Positions 53,801-63,748 of a stretch of 64,000 bases of DNA are shown here, one piece after another. Numbering within the stretch: the first letter of the stretch is position 1; each line of letters opens with the position of its first letter. Below the pieces are notes generated by a model. That model had not been told where the DNA came from and searched no databases. It saw nothing but the letters and a program-made list of their open reading frames with translations. Both the position numbers and the translations under genes were made by a program. Where the stretch lies: assembly GCA_037783545.1 (NCBI GenBank), contig JBBELK010001000.1, forward strand, positions 124,001 through 188,000, read 5' to 3'. Origin of the DNA: Henricia sp. BOLD:AAB3569. Lineage: Eukaryota; Echinodermata; Asteroidea; Spinulosida; Echinasteridae.

Positions 53801-55615
53801 GAGTAGTAGGAATGCTCGCGCTGCCCCGGATTATCTCGGTGTTAAGGATTACCGTTACCCCCGAGTTAACCCGGAGATTTTGTAGTGGGAAAGAGGTATT
53901 ATTGTAGTTGTCAATGTTAGGTTGAAGTGTGCTTTCCAAAAAAGGAAACGCAATTTCTTAAAGATATCAATTCAAAGTTTAAAACAGTCGTTTGTTGAAT
54001 ACAATGAACTTGTGGATAAGGGCACTGATCGACAAATCACTTTCAATACACTGTTCCACTTCAGTGAACTAATTTCATCCAGGTCCAAGTAGACCTGTTT
54101 GAACAAAGTGATTCCCACAGCAATGAAATGTGACATTTCTTGTTTCTGGGGAAATCCTGTAGTTAAGGGCTCTCAGAAAACCAAAGTGGTTGGGTTTTCA
54201 ACCTGGTTAAACCTGCATGGGATGAGCTGGCAACTGGATCCAACCGTCTAAAAAAGAGCTCTAAAAAGTGCACAAGCTCAGGGAGGCACTTCAAGCAGGG
54301 TTGTGCACCCTGCCTCAGTCGCTCTTACAGAGGCTGGTGTAGTCAGCCTCGCCACATGGAGGTGGTTAAACACATTACTTCCTGGTAAAATATGTTGCAT
54401 CTCTAAGCATCCACAATTTTTTATTTAGAGTATGATAGGCCTTTTAAAAATGTTATTATTTTTTTAAAACTGTATATTTGTGGTTGGGTCAAAATACCTT
54501 TACGGGCCCCTTATTTAGGATTTTTATCAATGAAATCTATGCTTTAAAACCACTGTACTCAGTTAAAGTCATAACAATCTTATTTGGAGCTTGCTTTGGG
54601 GGTTAAAACAAAGGTTTTTAGTTTTTATGCTAATGAAAATATGCATATTCATGACCAAGGTCACGATGTCACAAGAGGCAAACACAGGAAAATTCCATTC
54701 AACTGTGCACAAAAGATTCCACTTTTTTCTCAATTTTCCTGAAACGTTTGTAATCCATGGCTGTTTGAGTTTGTTTTACATGTTGCCTGCTGTAAGCCAT
54801 GAAAAAACTGGGGGTAGAAACTGTAGCAATTTGCCACAAGTCCAACTTAAAGTCTTATGTTTTTTCTTAACTTTTCCCTTCTGTCTTCCTTATGTGATGC
54901 ACTCAAAACAGCGCCCTCTGTCTGTGATTTATTGCAATGAAATCTTCAAAGTTGAAAAAGGCCACCTTTTATTGATTTTACATCCAAACGAACAATAGTA
55001 TGTCTTGCTGAACAAGTAATCCGTCATTATGAAGCAAAGCTTAGGCACAAAGTTGTTTAGCATGTCACAGGCCCTTTAAGTGGTGTTTACCTTTTGGAAT
55101 TGAAATGTTAATATACAGTGTGTCCAAAAAAATATCTAGCCCAAACCAGACAACCTGAGAATCAAGGTTTCCTTGGATCCTGATGGGGAATCTTCTTACA
55201 TGAAAAAACTATTGATTATTTTGTTAAAATCAATCAAGACAATGAGTTATGTCATTGTTTGTGCAGCATAAGTCACACCCTAGTCTAGGAACCAGATCTG
55301 ATTATTTGACAAGAACTGGCCGCCCAGTTTAGGATAAGTCAATAGGCATTCACTGATAAAATAAAGACTGTTTTTCATGTATTAGGAATATTCCCTATCA
55401 GGATCCAGGGAAACTAGATTCTGGGGTTGCCTGATTTGGCCTGAACATTTTTTGGGTCAAAGTTTGACAGCATTTAACTCACTTGTATTATTGTTGCATT
55501 CGTCTACCACCGTCTCCGTCTTCATTCGTTTTGGCTTGGGGACGGGTGTCGAGGTGATAAACGTGTTGTCTGTCACCATTTCTCGCTTCCGCTTGCACGG
55601 AGCATCGACCTTTTG
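38758..55615 (-). CDS. CTDSPL2: CTD small phosphatase-like protein 2, all but the N-terminal exon(s)
   Basis: CTDSPL2 is an FCP/SCP-type phosphatase with a catalytic aspartate pair, which acts on phosphoserine in its substrates (family knowledge). Ten exons join in frame: 55615-55483, 53179-53060, 51963-51706, 50829-50718, 45760-45649, 44813-44727, 43318-43176, 42619-42493, 39735-39640 and 38823-38758. They give 417 codons plus stop; every junction phase agrees. The N-terminal half is polar ([18 protein letters not shown], acidic [13 protein letters not shown]). [10 protein letters not shown]-like and [14 protein letters not shown] motifs are family-specific. The domain has [15 protein letters not shown] (DxDxT), [35 protein letters not shown] and NGIPIESWF, and ends [20 protein letters not shown]. 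The human protein is about 466 residues, so some 50 N-terminal residues are not located. They may lie at 55616-64000 or beyond. Confidence 0.95.
39640..39735 (-). CDS. CTDSPL2: CTDSPL2 exon
   Basis: 32 codons in phase 0: [16 protein letters not shown] followed by [15 protein letters not shown]. Acceptor TTTTCACAG, donor GTACGT. Confidence 0.95.
39736..42492. other. CTDSPL2 intron; repeats and one unexplained short plus-strand start
   Basis: Contains a tRNA-like unit (40703-40775), a truncated family 8 repeat (41024-41247) and, at 41935-41970, a plus-strand ATGGCG start followed by 12 codons and a GTAATT donor-like site that I could not connect to any other exon. Confidence 0.5.
40703..40775 (+). 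repeat. degenerate tRNA-like sequence
   Basis: TTTAGCGAGTCGCTTGGTAA resembles a D arm and box A, and CGAGTTTGAATCTGC a box B. The anticodon arm is imperfect. Likely a SINE remnant. Confidence 0.45.
42493..42619 (-). CDS. CTDSPL2: CTDSPL2 exon
   Basis: Completes Arg, then [20 protein letters not shown] through [16 protein letters not shown]. The IIDNSP motif holds conserved active-site residues of the phosphatase fold. Donor GTAACT. Confidence 0.96.
43176..43318 (-). CDS. CTDSPL2: CTDSPL2 exon
   Basis: [20 protein letters not shown] then [20 protein letters not shown] and DPDKKLV plus two bases; donor GTATGT. The TASKK lysine region is part of the catalytic site. Confidence 0.96.
43453..43552. 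mobile_element. 100-bp hAT-like foldback
   Basis: Tips CAGGGATGTGATTTGTTC and GAACAATCACATCCCTG, directly flanked on both sides by CATAAA. Internal pairing is partial. In a CTDSPL2 intron. Confidence 0.72.
44165..44360 (+). repeat. dispersed repeat family 10, copy 2
   Basis: Shares TTCATAAATACC, GAGAGCAC(A/G)TCACGTGGC, GATAAAGACCGGCCAG and TATGGAACATGCACAC with 39262-39460. A more diverged relative starts near 58878. Confidence 0.75.
44727..44813 (-). CDS. CTDSPL2: CTDSPL2 exon (second half of DxDxT)
   Basis: [20 protein letters not shown] then VVFQDVTYQ. An intron separates DL from DET, so the catalytic DLDET motif is split between this exon and the one at 45760-45649. Confidence 0.96.
44924..44956 (-). 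repeat. 33-bp duplicate of CTDSPL2 exon sequence inside the adjacent intron
   Basis: CTTGTTTTCAGAGGGAGTGC and the following 13 bases are identical to 45683-45715 in the coding exon. No flanking similarity and no splice sites, so it is non-coding here. Confidence 0.85.
45649..45760 (-). CDS. CTDSPL2: CTDSPL2 exon (start of phosphatase domain)
   Basis: Completes Pro, then [37 protein letters not shown]. Donor GTACGT. Confidence 0.96.
46034..46891. mobile_element. terminal-inverted-repeat element family 3, uninterrupted copy
   Basis: Tips GTGTCCGCATTGGACTTATT and AAATTAGTCCAATGCAGACA. The interior has further inverted phrases (CCCATTGGACT / AGTCCAATGGG) and GGTAACTTCC-like pairs. Same right half as 7085-7942. 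Confidence 0.8.
47130..47653. mobile_element. foldback family 4 copy carrying a nested TIR insertion
   Basis: Outer arms TTTTCCACAGTAAAGGGGGC and its complement CCCCCTTTACTGTGGAAAGA. The right arm is interrupted at about 47430-47600 by an element with tips ATAGACTGCCGAAGTG and CACTTCGGCTGTCTAT. Confidence 0.78.
47430..47600. mobile_element. nested 170-bp TIR element
   Basis: Tips ATAGACTGCCGAAGTG / CACTTCGGCTGTCTAT. Inner arms AATTGGATCTAAACT / AGTTTAGATCCAATT and TTGCCTAGGCAA-type sequence. Splits the right arm of a family 4 foldback, so it is the younger insertion. Confidence 0.8.
48164..49157 (-). mobile_element. TIR DNA transposon remnant with Myb/SANT-like domain
   Basis: Ends carry inverted GTTTACACTGGTCCCGAGCT / GATCAAGTGTAAACAGGGTG. 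On the minus strand, a 69-codon open frame (48465-48256) starts [20 protein letters not shown]. It continues [20 protein letters not shown] with SRNSAAF, the Trp-rich helix pattern of the Myb/SANT-like DNA-binding domains found in PIF/Harbinger partner proteins and trihelix-type genes. The frame then loses similarity. The 26268-26704 element has the same ends but no coding region. Confidence 0.72.
50170..50466. mobile_element. short TIR-like repeat family 9, copy 2
   Basis: Starts GTCTTTTGCGAGTTTCGCAT and ends GTTACACGCAAAAGGCTCAT. It carries a small extra foldback (TGGTTGCTAGGCAA / CACGTAGCAACAAC) absent from the copy at 31040. Confidence 0.7.
50718..50829 (-). CDS. CTDSPL2: CTDSPL2 exon
   Basis: Completes Asp, then [36 protein letters not shown] and two bases of Pro. 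Donor GTAAGTA. The W-E-x-F-D-P motif precedes the phosphatase domain in the family. Confidence 0.94.
51195..51575 (+). mobile_element. dispersed repeat family 11, copy 1
   Basis: Shares the order GTGGATAA, CAATGAAATG(A/T)GACATTTC, AAGGGCTCTCA and CACCCTGCCTCAG with 53998-54410. About 80% similar by eye; no coding content. Confidence 0.75.
51706..51963 (-). CDS. CTDSPL2: CTDSPL2 exon (acidic linker)
   Basis: After Gly: [20 protein letters not shown], then a Thr-rich stretch and [19 protein letters not shown]. Phase 1 start and one leftover base fit both neighbours. Low conservation; the call rests on phase and position. Confidence 0.85.
52541..52916 (-). mobile_element. dispersed repeat family 8, reverse copy
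   Basis: Reverse complement of 28357-28742 with substitutions: TAAAGGCCCATTGTATAAT, GTAACAAAACACCACATGAA and TGATGCATCTATGTAGCTAA recur in order. Confidence 0.85.
53060..53179 (-). CDS. CTDSPL2: CTDSPL2 exon
   Basis: [40 protein letters not shown] and one base; donor GTAGGG. The PPRS(T)xLGTIFSPV block is conserved. Confidence 0.94.
53223..53899 (-). mobile_element. TIR element with degenerate Myb/SANT-like frame
   Basis: Tips TACCCCTTTCCCACTACAAA and TTTGTAGTGGGAAAGAGGTA, with TTA immediately outside both. Minus-strand frame 53553-53311 reads [20 protein letters not shown] then [17 protein letters not shown], a Myb/SANT-like pattern (one Trp, RNKMF end). TTA flank plus SANT-like frame fit a PIF/Harbinger relative (inference). 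Confidence 0.75.
53998..54410 (+). mobile_element. dispersed repeat family 11, copy 2
   Basis: Second copy of 51195-51575, 2.8 kb away in the same orientation, in the next CTDSPL2 intron. Confidence 0.75.
54585..55078 (+). mobile_element. dispersed repeat family 2, copy 2
   Basis: Longer copy of 6690-7052: TTTTATGCTAATGAAAATAT, CACGATGTCACA, GTAAGCCATGAAAAAACTG, GAAGCAAAGCTTAGGCAC, and ends GGCCCTTTAA. Confidence 0.75.
55483..55615 (-). CDS. CTDSPL2: CTDSPL2 first exon found
   Basis: Phase 0 start after [56 protein letters not shown] plus one base; donor GTGAGT. ITSTP matches the human N-terminal region, where about 65 residues precede it. Confidence 0.92.
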
Positions 55616-56187
55616 CTGTTGAAAGTATACACAGAACCAGTTAAGGCTGGATTCACACAAACATTTTCACACAACGTGCGTATTTGATGGGTGTCGCTTT
55701 ATAAAAACACTGCACGAAAGGAATTTAGAGTGAGAGAACGCACTGAAAACCACAATCAACTTCCAGGGTGGCAAGCATTTTGCGTTGATTTAAGGCTTAT
55801 TCACACAGCCTTTTTTCAAGCGTTAACGCGCGTAAACTTTACATGCATAGCTTTAAGAAAAAGCAGCATGGAGGGAAATTGCAGGGCTTGAAATTCGTCA
55901 CTGAAAGGGCACTGCCATTTCTGTTTTTTGGAGTCGTCTTTCGGAGTTTAAAAAGGGCACTTCCATTGGAAAATGAAAAGTCTATGGCAGGATTGCAAAA
56001 GGGCACCAAGGTCAAGAGCAGGGGCAACAGAGGCAATGGCCTCCGTTAATTTCAAGCCCTGAAATTGTCGCACTGTGGCCACCTCGGAGGTTCTTCAGCA
56101 TACATGTAGCTATGAAATTAGAGAGAACTGGAAGAAAATACTCGGAGATTAGATGCTCAAAGTACATCTACATTGTATAGTCCATGT

Positions 56188-56417
56188 CAGGGTTGTACAA
56201 AATGTAGTCGAGTCCATGACGAGTCCATGACAAGTCCCTGGGTCTTAATTCAAGTCACAAGCTACCGGTATTAAAATGAACTCCAACAAAGGCATTCTTT
56301 CGTGCGAGTTCATCCTTTGCTTCTTGTTACTGGACTTGTGACAGACTTGTGCGGGACTTGTCACAGACTTGTGATTTTATCGGCTCTGGACTTGTGATGG
56401 ACTCGGCTACAACCCTG
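56188..56417. mobile_element. hAT-like MITE, copy 2, with 8-bp target duplication
   Basis: Tips CAGGGTTGTACAAAATGTAG and GGACTCGGCTACAACCCTG. Flanked by GTCCATGT on the left and GTACATGT on the right, 7 of 8 matching, the hAT-type duplication length. The interior is the same as 35026-35238. Confidence 0.87.
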
Positions 56418-57065
56418 GTACATGTAGAATTTTATAAGACATACATGTAGTAATGCAGCACAGTTTAATTTCAAATGCACAGGTCTGTAAACCTACTATG
56501 CATGTATCTTTATACTGCTACATGTCTGTACTCTATCGTATGATTATTATCAAGAATGAACATTTAGGTGCAACCTTGCATATACCGGTATTGTACTTAC
56601 ATGTAAGGTCAACCAAAAAGGGTGAAGGTGCAAGTTTTTAGTAAAATGTGAAAGGTTGTGGGGTGGGGGGTTGAGTGGGGGAGACAATTGTTTCTCTTTA
56701 AATGACATCGTTTATCAAATCCGATCCCAGGGCTCTTAATTCTGCAAAAGATTTACCACACCACAAATTTAGGGGGTCATCCAAATTTTTTTCAGGATTT
56801 TGCAAAATGTTAGGTCATCCATTAACTGTAACACCCCCCTGCGTACGCACATTTTGGATGGCCCCAAGGGACTTCGTGATTTTACTGGCCTTGTTCAGTG
56901 GTCCAGTAGTTACATGTATGTTGAGTCCTGACTCGGTTCAACATTGACAAAATTCTAATGTACACAATGTACCGTACAGTATGTGGTGCATACCGTATAT
57001 ACCGGTACGGTAAAGTGTGACAAACAAAAAACGTGGCACAATAAGTGATAACCCCAATTACATAC

Positions 57066-57495
57066 TAGGCTTGGGCGATTCCACGCCGGAATAGAGTAGA
57101 ATCAATTCCACTTTTTTAAGGAATCGATTCCCAGTAGAAATCTATTCCCTTTCATTTAGATTCGATTTGCAGTAACAGCATGCCGATTTTAGAAATTACC
57201 TAGCAATTCTGAATGCAAAATTCCAACTTTTGTAAGAATATTTAGCTTCTGATCATTTCCACATTATTAAAAAGGTGTGTGTGGTACAGGCTGGCATCAT
57301 TTCAGGGACATTTAGTGCCACTCAGTGCCATTAATTGGGTCGTCGTCGGGACAATAAATAGTATCGTCGATGTACATGTACATAAACACGCTCATTTACC
57401 TATTAAACAAGCTCAGTATATATTTAATGTTTTCCCGCGAAAAATGGAATCGATTCTTTTTTGAACTCTGAAAATGTTGGAGTCGCCCAAGCCTC
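57066..57495. mobile_element. TIR element with GGCTTGGGCGA tips
   Basis: Left tip TAGGCTTGGGCGATTCCA, right tip GGAGTCGCCCAAGCCTC. Just inside, AATCGATTCC / GGAATCGATTC repeat in both orientations. About 430 bp, non-coding. Confidence 0.75.
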
Positions 57496-60238
57496 TCTAT
57501 TTTAACAAAATTTCTCCATTTTCCCACATTGCACCGTGGCCCAGATCTGATTTTTGATAGTACGATAAATTGCAGACTGGTGTTTGAATTGCTGCAAAGG
57601 GGGTTACATGTAGTTTGCTCACTCACACTTGAGAACATGCAATAATGATATTATTTTGAAGAGGGCAGTTAGTATTAAGTGCCAGTTGTGGACTTGAGGC
57701 CAATTTAAAAGGACACTCAAAATGTCGGTCAGAGTGGAGTTTAGGACTGTGAAAAATCTCACGATTGAGCACTTTAGTCCCTACAAAGCACCCAAAACCG
57801 CCCTGCAGCTCTCTCCCCAAAGTTCAACTCAGTGAAATTCAGGTTTCTGAAAACACACCCTCAATTGATAGGTACCGGTATGTACATGTACTTTCAAATC
57901 CCGTGTTCTGTAAAGGTAGGAATTAACTCTAGTTATTGATCTGGACAAGAAACATCATTCAACAATACCGAATAGCTCCGAGGAGTAATAAAACAAAATA
58001 CTTCATTTGTGAGACGGCTGCAAATTGCTAGATCATATAAGTAGGAATCGGGGCTTATTTTCACCCGTGCGTGGCCCCGGGGCCACCCCCGAGATTTTGT
58101 CTAGTGGGAAAGTCTTAAGTAAATGTATTATCAGCTTGAGCTACCCTAAGCGCCGCCGCCATTGTTTTGCAATCTTTCCACAAGCGGAAATACACTGTAC
58201 AGGTACATGTAGGGACAAATATAGTTGGCAAGAAAAGCATGAGTCAGAGGAATACTAGGGTTGATTATGGGTGGGGGCTCAGCAGCTAAACACATGACAA
58301 TCTGTCAGTACAAGGGACTAGGAGAGCTAAACAAGCCCATGTGGGTCATCGGTATTTATAGACTTCTTAGCAGGAGTCTAGGGTTGTCATAATGCTGAGA
58401 ACCATTGGGATTAGCAAAGGAAGAAGCTTCTGAAGTACACGTACCGGTACACTACTCACAATAAGTTAGGGATATAGAGCCTTAGCACCGAAGCCATGAC
58501 AGAGGGCAGTCACATTGTAACAGTTTGTCAAGCACGAGTAGTCACTTTGTGGATCTTTTGTGAAAACCTGCCCCCTGTCATGGCCGCCGGTGCAAAAGCT
58601 CTATTGTAGGATGTATTGCATACACTGTACCGGTATGCAATACGGTATTTTATCGAGGGTATGCTTTCCGCTTGAATGATTTTGTATACGATTACACAAT
58701 TGAATCTGCATGACAGGCGCATCTTGTCTCAGGAATAGGTGAAAACAGTCATTTGAAGAAAAACAAAATCAAATTTCCTAGGAATTACAGATGTACATGT
58801 AACTCGGTTCATGAAATTTGGTCACATTAACTTGGAAACTGTACAGTATGTATTAAGGAACTACAGTATATGTCACATCCATAAATACCTTACGTAATTC
58901 TATTGTCAGAGAGCACATCACATGGGTGGTGTTGCTTAAACATCGTTCGCAGATTCCAATTTACACGATAGAACATTTCCCCTGAACATCGTCATACAAA
59001 ATGTTGGATGAAGTTCTTGAATAAGAGTACCATGTACTTACAATGTATGTATACTGTAGGTATGATTGTGTAAATTGGGCTTTAAACAGATTAAAAAGGC
59101 CCAGCTGGTTTTAAACACTTTCTAGTTTGCCCCTATGATGTTGGTTTTTTTTTAGCACGTATGGAAAATTCAAACAAAAAACGCACATGCTTGACAGCAA
59201 ATTAAACAGTGCGACAAATATTTGCCTTTATCTACATGAGTGCGCTAAACTGCGCTCGCAAGTGTGTACGACTTAGCAAAAACAAACCAATGCACAATGC
59301 ATGTAATAAGGCCTGTAGGGAAAGTACACAAAATGGCGAAACAGTAAAGCATACTGCTGAAGAATAGTAACCGGGAATGTTACTGATTTACACAAAAAGG
59401 TAATTGTAAATGGGAATAAAAAAGTGGTTGGTCGATCTTAAGGACCTAGGTCCTTAAGCACCCGCAACGATTTGCGGGCACGCAACTACCTCATAACCCT
59501 CACCTAAGCTCTTGCGGACTATTCACAAAACCCCCGTAAATCTACATGCACTGGTAAACCACCGGTAAATTTGTGTGACCTCCAGACTTCCTGCAACTTG
59601 CGTGGGTCAGCAGTAGCTATGAGCAGTAGGTAATGTACTGTCACTCAGCGTGCATCTCAATGCTTTATTGAGCACAGTACTTACGCCATTTCTGAGAATA
59701 ATCACGTTACTTGTGTCAAGCTTCGCAGCCTTCGCTACACTTGCTCTTTGCGTTAAGTTGTGGGTGCACACAGTTTGCGGGTCTGCAAAGGAAACTCAGG
59801 GTAATTTGTGAATAACACTTAACACAAGTCTTAACATCCACTTACAGGCCCCACAAACCCAAACATTTACAGGGTACTTTGTGAAGAAGGACCCTGGACA
59901 CTGATAATGGCTGAAGTCAGCTTTCAGATTTCTTTCTAGCCAGTCCTAAACATACAGTTTAAACCAACCACCTACATGTACGGTACACCTTTATTCCCTT
60001 AGTACATGTAGATTTGGGGTTTTCCATTTTTCTCGGAATACACACAGACATGACAGATAAGGTGCATGTAAATAAAATGGGACATCCCATGTGTACATTT
60101 GTCTAGGACTTTGGAATATTGTAGTTTTGAATACATGTTGATGAAGATCAAATAAAAAAATCATACACATCCTCAATCACACATGGAGATAATGTTTTGT
60201 TGTAACTGCTTTTCAATTCTGGAATATCTACCGTATCT

Positions 60239-60725
60239 TAGGCCGAGGTCAGACGAATCATGACATCCCAATTTATTGTAGTATTACTATAGTATGATTA
60301 CAAGATTGTGTGTGTGACCCCAAATTTATTGTATCCGTATCACAATCGGTCAACGACGAGAATGCTCATCGTTCAATTGTGATACGATTGTAATCGTATT
60401 ACAATAAATTGGCAAAACATGCGTGTGACCCCATCTTGTAATCGTATTACAATCCATTTCATATGCCCCTGCATTAACGTGCGTGTACATTCTCGCGCGC
60501 GCTGAGGCAGCAAACACGCACACGTGGAAAGCCACCGCAAGGGAAATTATGGGATGGATTACAATACGATGACGTGATTGTGTTGCTCGTGTGACACAAC
60601 TTTATGACAATATGATTACAATCCGATTATAATAAGTTTGTCGTCTGACCCCGGTCGACCCCGGAAATATCACAATCGTATCATAATCGAGTAATTACGA
60701 GATTTGTCTCGTGTGACCCCGGCCT
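60239..60725. mobile_element. TIR element with GGCCGAGGTCAGACGA tips
   Basis: Left tip AGGCCGAGGTCAGACGAAT, right tip TCTCGTGTGACCCCGGCCT. The interior repeats variants of GTATTACAAT / ATTGTAATAC and CGTGTGACCCC about every 60-100 bp, in both orientations. Confidence 0.78.
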
Positions 60726-61348
60726 CAAACACACTTGCCGTCTTTGATCACATGACTAATTTTTGATCCTACATTTCGATAACTACATGCAATAATAAAC
60801 AAGAATTTGTAGTTATTGTTTGCAATTCCCAATACTTAAAACTCACTATAAATTTCCTTTTTTAAATACATGTAACATGCCCATATCAGCATGGCATTTT
60901 GCTGCTTGATCAAAATGTCAGTCACACAAAGTAATGCCGATCAAGCGAGCAACTCAATTTGTAAATTGAGAATGCATAATTTTGCTTTTTGCCGATTGTA
61001 ATGCTGGTTTGTCTGTGTAGTCCAATCAATTGCCATGGAAACGCCAGGAGACTTGAACCTGTGGCATACCGAGCACAGCTCAGTAAAAATGTACAATATT
61101 TTACCAAAGAAGTTTTAGGTCCTTTTGTTTCAAACAGTACAGGTAAAAACCAAAATGGATTAAATTGAGCACTTTTGGATATACCATAAGAGCATTTTGC
61201 CACCTAACAAGCACGGGTATGGACGTGTTTCCACTGAGCATTTTAGAAAAGCTTTGGTACCGCTATCCATCCATTAGAACCAGCCTTTAAAAACGGTAAT
61301 TTGCAAATGGGGGGTTTTAAAATAAAGTGAAATTTCAAGTTCATGCAC

Positions 61349-62087
61349 TTTAAAGGGGCTGTCACGGTTTGCGCATGCGCAGCAAAACTTGAAAAAGTGT
61401 GGCTAACTTTTTTAAGTTGTCACCAGGTTTTGCATATCCTATTCAATCTTTGCCATCCCTTATAATTCTTTAGTAATTTTGGCAGTGGTGTAAGTTTGTC
61501 AACGTCCAGGATGTCCTGATGCATTACTTTTTACTTGGAATCGCACTGTTTGCCGTATTTTTAAGCCGCCAAACATCGACATCACCGTGTGTGCGGCCGT
61601 CCTTAAAGAGAGAGTTTTTTCATCCCATCAAAAAACTCGACAAAACATGACAGAAACGGCATCGAATGATATGAATGACATGGTTGGATACAGCAATTTA
61701 CTTAACCTTGTTTTCCATCAAAACTGACATGCGTGGTCCTGACAGCAATTTTACAGCATACCTTCTGTTCTTGGAAAGACACAGTGGCCGCCACCGCTGT
61801 ACGATTTTGTTTTTCCAGACATTGATCGTGCAATCGCGTGCGGGCGATGCCAAATCGAACAAATGCGCACACACGATGCACAATGTAGTTGAATTCTGCG
61901 TATTGTAAACACTAATGAACGAACACACTGGCCATGCGGCACGTGCTAAGTACACGATGTACACAACTATAGCACACGCACCAATGGCGTTGTGGAACGA
62001 AATTACACTACATTCATCTGAGCCCGCACGTATGTCAAAATATGAAAGGATTTGGCGCATGCGCAAAAGGTGACATAGCCCCTTTAA
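61349..62087. mobile_element. 739-bp TIR element with GCGCATGCGC subterminal motif
   Basis: Left tip TTTAAAGGGGCTGTCACGGT, right tip GGTGACATAGCCCCTTTAA, both followed inward by GCGCATGCGC. The interior has no recognised domain although open frames cross it. Confidence 0.8.
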
Positions 62088-63748
62088 CAGGCCGTTTAGC
62101 AATAACTCAGTTATTTTACAAGTTTTTTTGAAATACATGTACATACATGTGTATCTTGTATGTTGGGCTTTGCCAAGCTTACATGTATGTGTACCCACAA
62201 ATTTCATTTTATAAATTTTTTTTGAAATAAATGTACATACATGTACATATATGTGTCCCATGCGTAACACTTTTCGCGTCAACCAGAGAATGCCCCATGC
62301 ATAACACCAATTTTGCTGATTTGTCACTTTGATATATCTATTATCTGGAGAAAAAAATAATGACCTTGATGAAAAATACTTAAAATATTGCAACTTCTCT
62401 GTAGAGATGTGGTTATTTAAAGTCACTTAAAATTTGAAAAGTCTGGTTGACAGATATTTCACGTTATTTTGAAGCACCCCAAATGCGTGCAATGGCAAAT
62501 AAAACCCTGCTTAGAGGGGATTTTTTCCCCGATGCGCGCAGAATAAACAGCCCATAATGCTTTTCAAGTGGTGCATGTCATTTCAACTGACATGCACTAC
62601 TGAACCAAAGTATTGGTATTTTGTATGCTGTTGAGAAAGCCAAGACATTTTTCAAAGCATCACCAAACATTATTTAATGCCGATACTCGGATAAGAAACA
62701 TGCATGCCCTCTGTATATTTACTACATGGGTCTTTCCATAAAAACAGAAGCTAAAGTGCGACATTTGGACACATTTGTAAAAATGATACCGGTATTTTCA
62801 TTTAGGAAATTACATGGTCCTTATTTTTCTCTTTTCTTGGAAGAGGAAGGGGTGGAGAGGGAAGGTCAAGTTTACCCTTCCTTGCCACTTTTCCCAAACA
62901 ACACCACCCCAATGGCCATGGTCAAAATTATATGAAACTTTCTGATGCAATCCTATGAAGATGTATTTTATCACTGCAGAAATTGATAACGTAATTTATG
63001 TAAAAAGCTTATGATGCAATCACCTCGGTCATATAATGGAATTGATCTATCCCGCTATAAAACAAATGGACTTTGTCAAATACAAAAAAAGGGTGGCATG
63101 CCACTCATTTCTCTCTTTATAGACTGTAACTTAAACTAATCAACTGAAGCAAGTTATCCCTCATAATATAAATTGGAATTCACATAATAAAAGATGTGTT
63201 GAAGTTTTTTTTATTTCTCTATTTTATCCAATGGGGCGACACTTTTTGTGTAGAGAGTCCTATAAGGGCGACGCGGTTGGTTAGGGCGACAATTTGGCGT
63301 ACATGTAGCCCCAATATTTTGGAAGTCAAAAACAATTTTTTTAGGTCAAAGACCATCTTTTTAAAATCGAGAACCATTTTTATTAGGTCTAGAACCATTT
63401 TTGGAAGCTTCGGGTTACAGAAATTTGGTTTCCAATCGATGTCTTTTAGCCGAAATTTTGGTGGTCGTCTGGCAAAGTTTTACCGGTGGGTCGCCCCTTT
63501 GCAGCATTAAGAGATATTAATATTTTTATTATTATTATTCTGGTTTATTAAAAGTGGTGCCAACTGTTCAATGCAATGATCCCACCCAAGATGATTGGGG
63601 CAAGCCGGGCAGGGTTTTGGGGCGTACATGTATCTTAAGTGATCTCTGGGAGGGGTGGTTATCTCATTGAAGGGTTCATCCCTCCATAGGGCTTGCTAAG
63701 CTCACACGATAGCCAGTCCCAATCAGTGAGGATCAACTGCTCACCAGT

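Noticed and set aside
58122-58163. Minus-strand ATGGCGGCGGCG considered as the CTDSPL2 start exon
   Set aside because: The frame stops after 14 codons and the only donor-like site is weak. It lies beside sequence resembling a transposon tip.
61698-62426. 242-codon minus-strand open frame, the longest in the window
   Set aside because: Half lies in the 61349-62087 transposon and half in simple ACATGTA-rich DNA. No domain, no splice context and no conserved motif.
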